Below are positions 57,301-57,480 of a DNA stretch of 57,480 bases, piece by piece (positions within the stretch are counted from its first letter, which is position 1; the number at the start of each line of letters is the position of its first letter). The translations under genes and the position numbers were made by a program. The stretch is from contig JAHREW010000002.1 of assembly GCA_020883125.1 (NCBI GenBank), positions 1 through 57,480 on the forward strand, read 5' to 3'. Origin of the DNA: Microcoleus sp. CAWBG506 (GTDB taxonomy: Bacteria; Cyanobacteriota; Cyanobacteriia; Cyanobacteriales; Microcoleaceae). The notes beneath the pieces were generated by a model. The model had not been told where the DNA came from, did not search any database, and saw only the letters and a program-made list of their open reading frames with translations.

Positions 57301-57480
57301 AGTGGCTACTCCGGTAGGAACGTTCACCGTGACAGTTCCCTGACCGGTGGGGTTGACGGTAAAAGTGTAGGTAGTCCCAGAACCAGTAAAACCGCTGACA
57401 GTGCCGTTGGTGAGACTGATATCGCTGGCGATAAAGTTGGTGGTACTTTCGCTGAAGGTGGCGGTGACGGCAAACGGGGC
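45328..57480 (-). CDS. Giant multidomain calcium-binding adhesin, 5' end outside the window
   Basis: The frame is open from TAA at 45328 to the window edge (57480), over 4050 codons; no true start is in view. N to C by nt: Ig-like ~95-aa repeats (57480-56960); seven nearly identical Big_5/SbsA-Ig repeats of 116 aa (56960-54543) plus one divergent (54540-54195); seven FG-GAP-like repeats with DYNGDGKQD Ca2+ loops (54195-53115); three Big_5 (53115-52095); seven Calx-beta domains (52090-49540); an unrecognised region (49540-46500) with coiled-coil and EF-hand-like FDINKNGKLD parts; a TEKPTS linker; a CICD module; RTX nonapeptides (~46100-45560); and a type I secretion tail (IADFTKGQD). It is expected to be exported by a type I system and act in adhesion, motility or sheath. 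No ABC exporter is nearby. Confidence 0.93.
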   Translation of the reverse strand, partial: APFAVTATFSESTTNFIASDISLTNGTVSGFTGSGTTYTFTVNPTGQGTVTVNVPTGVATDAAGNNNTAATALTRTFDSVAPTVALTSAAAATVNAPFAVTATFSESTTNFIASDISLTNGTVSGFTGSGTTYTFTVTPTGQGTVTVDVPAGVATDATGNNNTAATALTRTFDSSAPTATTFTPADNATSVAVAANLVVTLSEAVSKGTGNIVIKKVSDNSVVETINVTSANVTVSGSTVTVNPTADLLPGTDYYVEIAAGAIKDLAGNNYAGTTGATAWNFTTAAAPDTTAPTATTFTPADNATSVAVAANLVVTLSEAVSKGTGNIVIKKVSDNSVVETINVTSANVTVSGSTVTVNPTADLLPGTDYYVEIAAGAIKDLAGNNYAGTTGATAWNFTTAAAPDTTAPTATTFTPADNATSVAVAANLVVTLSEAVSKGTGNIVIKKVSDNSVVETINVTSANVTVSGSTVTVNPTADLLPGTDYYVEIAAGAIKDLAGNNYAGTTGATAWNFTTAAAPDTTAPTATTFTPADNATSVAVAANLVVTLSEAVSKGTGNIVIKKVSDNSVVETINVTSANVTVSGSTVTVNPTADLLPGTDYYVEIAAGAIKDLAGNNYAGTTGATAWNFTTAAAPDTTAPTATTFTPADNATSVAVAANLVVTLSEAVSKGTGNIVIKKVSDNSVVETINVTSANVTVSGSTVTVNPTADLLPGTDYYVEIAAGAIKDLAGNNYAGTTGATAWNFTTAAAPDTTAPTATTFTPADNATSVAVAANLVVTLSEAVSKGTGNIVIKKVSDNSVVETINVTSANVTVSGSTVTVNPTADLLPGTDYYVEIAAGAIKDLAGNNYAGTTGATAWNFTTAAAPDTTAPTATTFTPADNATSVAVAANLVVTLSEAVSKGTGNIVIKKVSDNSVVETINVTSANVTVSGSTVTVNPTADLLPGTDYYVEIAAGAIKDLAGNNYAGTTGATAWNFTTADTTAPTAATFTPADNATTVAVAANLVVTLSEAVQKGTGNIVIKKVSDNSVVETINVTSTNVTVTGSTVTVNPTADFAYNTKYYIEIPNGAIQDLVGNNYAGITGNNTWDFQTALPPSFEDSNISFPGGDYGSTTWADYNGDGKPDLLLTGLGYNFNPISRLYKNTGSDFVQEVSVPGFDSGSVAWADYNVDGKQDFLLTGSSGSAGRISKLYKNTGSGFTEDTSVSLPGVDFGSVAWADYNGDGKQDFLLTGYAPFTPNISKLYKNTGSGFTEDTSISLPGVSNSSVAWADYNGDGKQDFLLTGSSASGRISKLYKNTGSGFVEDTSISLPGVSNSSVAWADYNGDGKQDFLLTGSSASGQISKLYKNTGSGFTEDTSVSLPGVSESSVAWADYNGDGKQDFLLTGSSASGRISKLYKNTGSGFVEDTSISLPGVSNSSVAWADYNGDGKQDFLLMGSSASDRISKLYKNNSIFPDIIPPKVNIFTPINNAISVGIDENLVITFSELIKKGTGNIVIKKSSNNSVVETMSVTANNVTISDSQLIINPTVSLDQKTDYYVEVSNGAIQDLAGNSYAGISGNSNWRFQTIDTIAPTATSFTPADNARNINVADNLVVNFSEPIQKGNGDITIRKLSDNTVVERIPVTANNITVSGSQLTINPTANLDINTDYFVRINNPAIKDLAGNSFPGINDNNTWNFIADTIAPTATIFTPADNATAVAVATNLVVNFSEPIQKGTGNIVIKRKSNNSLFEIISVEASNVTISGSQLTINPTANLELNTQYYVEITNGTIKDLGVNNYAGISGNSAWDWTTNAVNVLPTISINDIEVDETGSNANFTISLSTASSAAVTVDYETVDGTAKAADKDYTAIAKTPIRFASGEQTKTITVPILEDNNIWDPDETFKVVLSNAQNAALSNKVTGVAKIKDSKKPVVSLETRLDTPLYVQEGNSGISNTYVPIFLDKPSSVPVKVKFETYYGPNWVNDLATPNEDYTPIPLQTITFNPGETKKKIDIAIKGDLIDEKDEFLGVRISDPENALLSTLYNNDRGIYIENDDAPPEISVKDITLNEGNADGNNNTFSTQANFTVTLSKPSSQPISFYYRTEDVSSYGQIGAAYQPVQRTLATFAPGETSKTITIPVRGDTAFEENSTLKFKLILDTYGTNGSIAQDKGNAIATVLDDDSRPTISVPDINVAETVGSSSGDGVANVEIKLSSPSTESVSVNYAFKDGTAIANQDYKPVAPGRVSFASGETTKSISVPIINDGKPEPNETFSVILSNPVNARLAKDTGTITINDKIELWIDDAPVSITEGDTGKKEVTFTVNLAKALNVPVTVDYRTTGANNGIDYTDLQDKLEFAPGETKKTIKVLVNGDTDIEADETFNLVLSNATNATLTKNTGTVTIVDDDRPVATISEQAILDEDKGTATFTVTLSKPFSKATMVGVTTKDGTAKSSDNDYTAISGGLRFEPGETSKTITVTTKPLTDKEKSYIEFGEADFVAAVNPDTKAEGDETFSVVLVDRNPLVKAVGEGTVVIDDFNDSRSFYPDGVRPKISIDPVVLIPEGAEGTTTSAIFNLKLDRPGTTQAPVSLRYRTQDDTATVLDKDYQAIDPQQTLTFAPGETEKTISVNINGDSKPELNERFKLILSGPSNVALDNSSAQGIIFDTKPSISGVTQLAFDLLASSALQDGRNVKLPFFGQFPSDVLDNSLSGLGKSFGDVLAQNPQMTGTELQQKLTAVLPQGFSLDASAFDLKNDTLKFKIQGKESFNSNIASKGFNLFDRIKFNQNGVKSGEPNALAGKTTINYDISMALAYKPELGWYINTKETGLSTIIDEKVKDDSLFTDSRSGFLPVNFTAKSTDQKQNQSQAKFEISLRDLDKSGTDADGFGLTVSEIANNLKTKDPSQPLYNSVLSADGTLNLDGEVALKSGLPSLKFNLYSDLPTVNYVNGKLTTDKAQLDKDKVPSFFTLNNIKLDLGNFISYFGKPIFGNISRILAPIRPILDFLDTDTKIFGEVGLVGELDADKNGKVTPLDLVKKFAAGSAQKYIPFIEAVKEIDSLTRLMEDSLKEDGNLAIDLKPYEFYSDAEATQSPDDFYQFADDYGGQVNKRIKEYQEAKEKTKNLQKIATKNEMKQQIKVAGEGAKDQVNKKKGSSVTKKAEIAGKLAGGFNNFELPILTNAESAGKLLAGEDVPLMTYKLPALEFGPEVQASFRAFGVLEGGIRGSLKANLRSIPIGYDTYGIRKWAETGKDSDLLNGFYMSTNANADGTGSNLPELILKATIGAFAELDVLVAEAGVEGGIEGTAELNLMEPNGSPQDGKLRANDLAKIFTDPGSILNLQGGIRGYFDAYYDTALTSEKRIRLASFPIYNFRVGAESGTAQDGYITGAWVFFDANFNNIQDEGESNSMTFPDGSFELQVDMDKFDINKNGKLDPTEGKVVLTSGQDISTGLTLDTPLSSVHGSKMVTPLTTIVAQLAQEGMDVTEAQTKVKAALGLLADVDLATFNPLEALANNDPKGLALYAAAIQVQNTIVQTAKFIDGVSKVSLAQLADAPIAAIALSLKGGASVDLAKIDTIQAIVENSITKAAQSDSTINVAQLKTVASAAAQIMALGNQIIKDLIASGRPIKDIALEITKLQAVSVGQIAVGLPKLAAGTLKVEDFLAQNTKEAILSRMEKVKVNDPTVRPVVETIALKDPIVDSLAPTSEDTGTGNNTTVAPVPRPLPTPTAVTTPTPKPTPTPDSTEKPTSTEKPTSTEKPTSTEKPTSAEKPDDQCICDRIPYPNFNLPNAVENTIASGSGVRKGTPLADAFFSTNIPSFFNGNEGNDNLFGGNSSDTLNGNEGNDFIDGLQGDDLLFGGKGNDIVIGSEGADTIFGNQGDDLLHGGDSDDLINAGKGDDFTDGGKGNDSLFGGKGNDIIFGGKGNDSLFGQAGSDTLCGGKGDDFLFGGKDNDVLDGCEGNDILTGGDGDDTLIGGIGDDILTGDLGSDSLIGGQGKDTFVLGNGQGIDIIADFTKGQDLIGLSGGLRFEQLTITQESNATLVRSGNLVLANLIGVQANLITAQDFQLLV
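46231..46320 (-). repeat. 18-nt TEKPTS linker repeats
   Basis: Five near-identical units of the 18-nt sequence coding STEKPT (one with Ala) join the unrecognised region to the CICD/RTX tail of the giant protein. The period keeps frame. Confidence 0.85.
54543..56960 (-). repeat. 348-nt coding tandem repeats (Big_5 domains), about seven copies
   Basis: Each unit encodes 116 aa beginning APDTTAPTATTFTPADNATS and ending in GATAWNFTTAA. The spacing between equivalent points is exactly 348 nt from ~54594 to ~56682. The inner copies look identical in all codon positions; the outermost differ (for example TTGATGACA for TTGATAACA near 56840). The copy at 54195-54540 is clearly diverged. Confidence 0.93.

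Overview
The window looks like a chromosomal segment of a filamentous cyanobacterium. The evidence is the abundant GCGATCGC (HIP1-type) octamers in and between genes, a cyanophycin gene pair (cphB, cphA), a thylakoid-type FtsH2-like protease, a CobG/CbiET-type cobalamin pathway, Uma2 and PIN/DUF433 families, many heptanucleotide tandem arrays, and very large calcium-binding surface proteins. An Oscillatoriales (Microcoleus/Oscillatoria-like) source fits best, but that is an inference from gene content.

Layout. 1-2.2 kb: a short RTX calcium-binding protein with a Pro/Thr linker, then larB. 2.2-8.2 kb (minus strand): a heptamer array, a peptide-type ABC substrate-binding lipoprotein, an unknown protein, ispF, a Uma2-type protein, a zeta-like kinase with a 58-aa partner, and trmD. 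8.5-13.0 kb (plus): cphB and cphA, which make and degrade cyanophycin; cphA is preceded by a possible kissing-loop leader and followed by a clear hairpin terminator. 13.2-18.6 kb: a defence/addiction island with a HicB-HicA pair, a 1138-aa MmeI-like restriction-modification enzyme, a DUF433-VapC pair and an orphan 80-aa protein.

18.7-30.0 kb: a cobalamin region. cobL (CbiET) lies divergent from a small exported protein, a cobalamin riboswitch and cobG; further on come cobH and cobI, overlapping by 4 nt. An 1824-codon Ser/Thr kinase-AAA-GAF-adenylate cyclase gene separates cobG from cobH. The region carries two recombination fossils: a 3' cobL remnant, and a 37-codon chimera joining the 5' end of cobH to the 3' end of cobG. 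Both suggest a past tandem duplication followed by deletion.

30.1-45.0 kb: a PAS/HisKA_2 sensor kinase with its receiver protein, ftsH2-like, a ParM-like actin with a coiled-coil partner, a membrane-anchored protein with a SANT-like C terminus, mgtE, an ABC permease (fused double domain) with its ATPase, and crcB. 45.3-57.5 kb: one giant minus-strand adhesin gene, open at the right edge of the window. From N to C it carries Ig-like repeats, seven nearly identical 348-nt SbsA-Ig (Big_5) repeats, seven FG-GAP-like repeats, more Big_5, seven Calx-beta domains, an unrecognised central region, a Thr/Pro/Lys linker, and RTX repeats with a type I secretion tail. Its CICD-YPN-RTX tail is shared with the first gene of the window.

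Most intergenic space is filled by inverted-repeat (MITE-like) elements and by heptanucleotide arrays. One C-rich element family has also entered the kinase reading frame without breaking it. No tRNA, rRNA, CRISPR array, transposase or replication origin was recognised.
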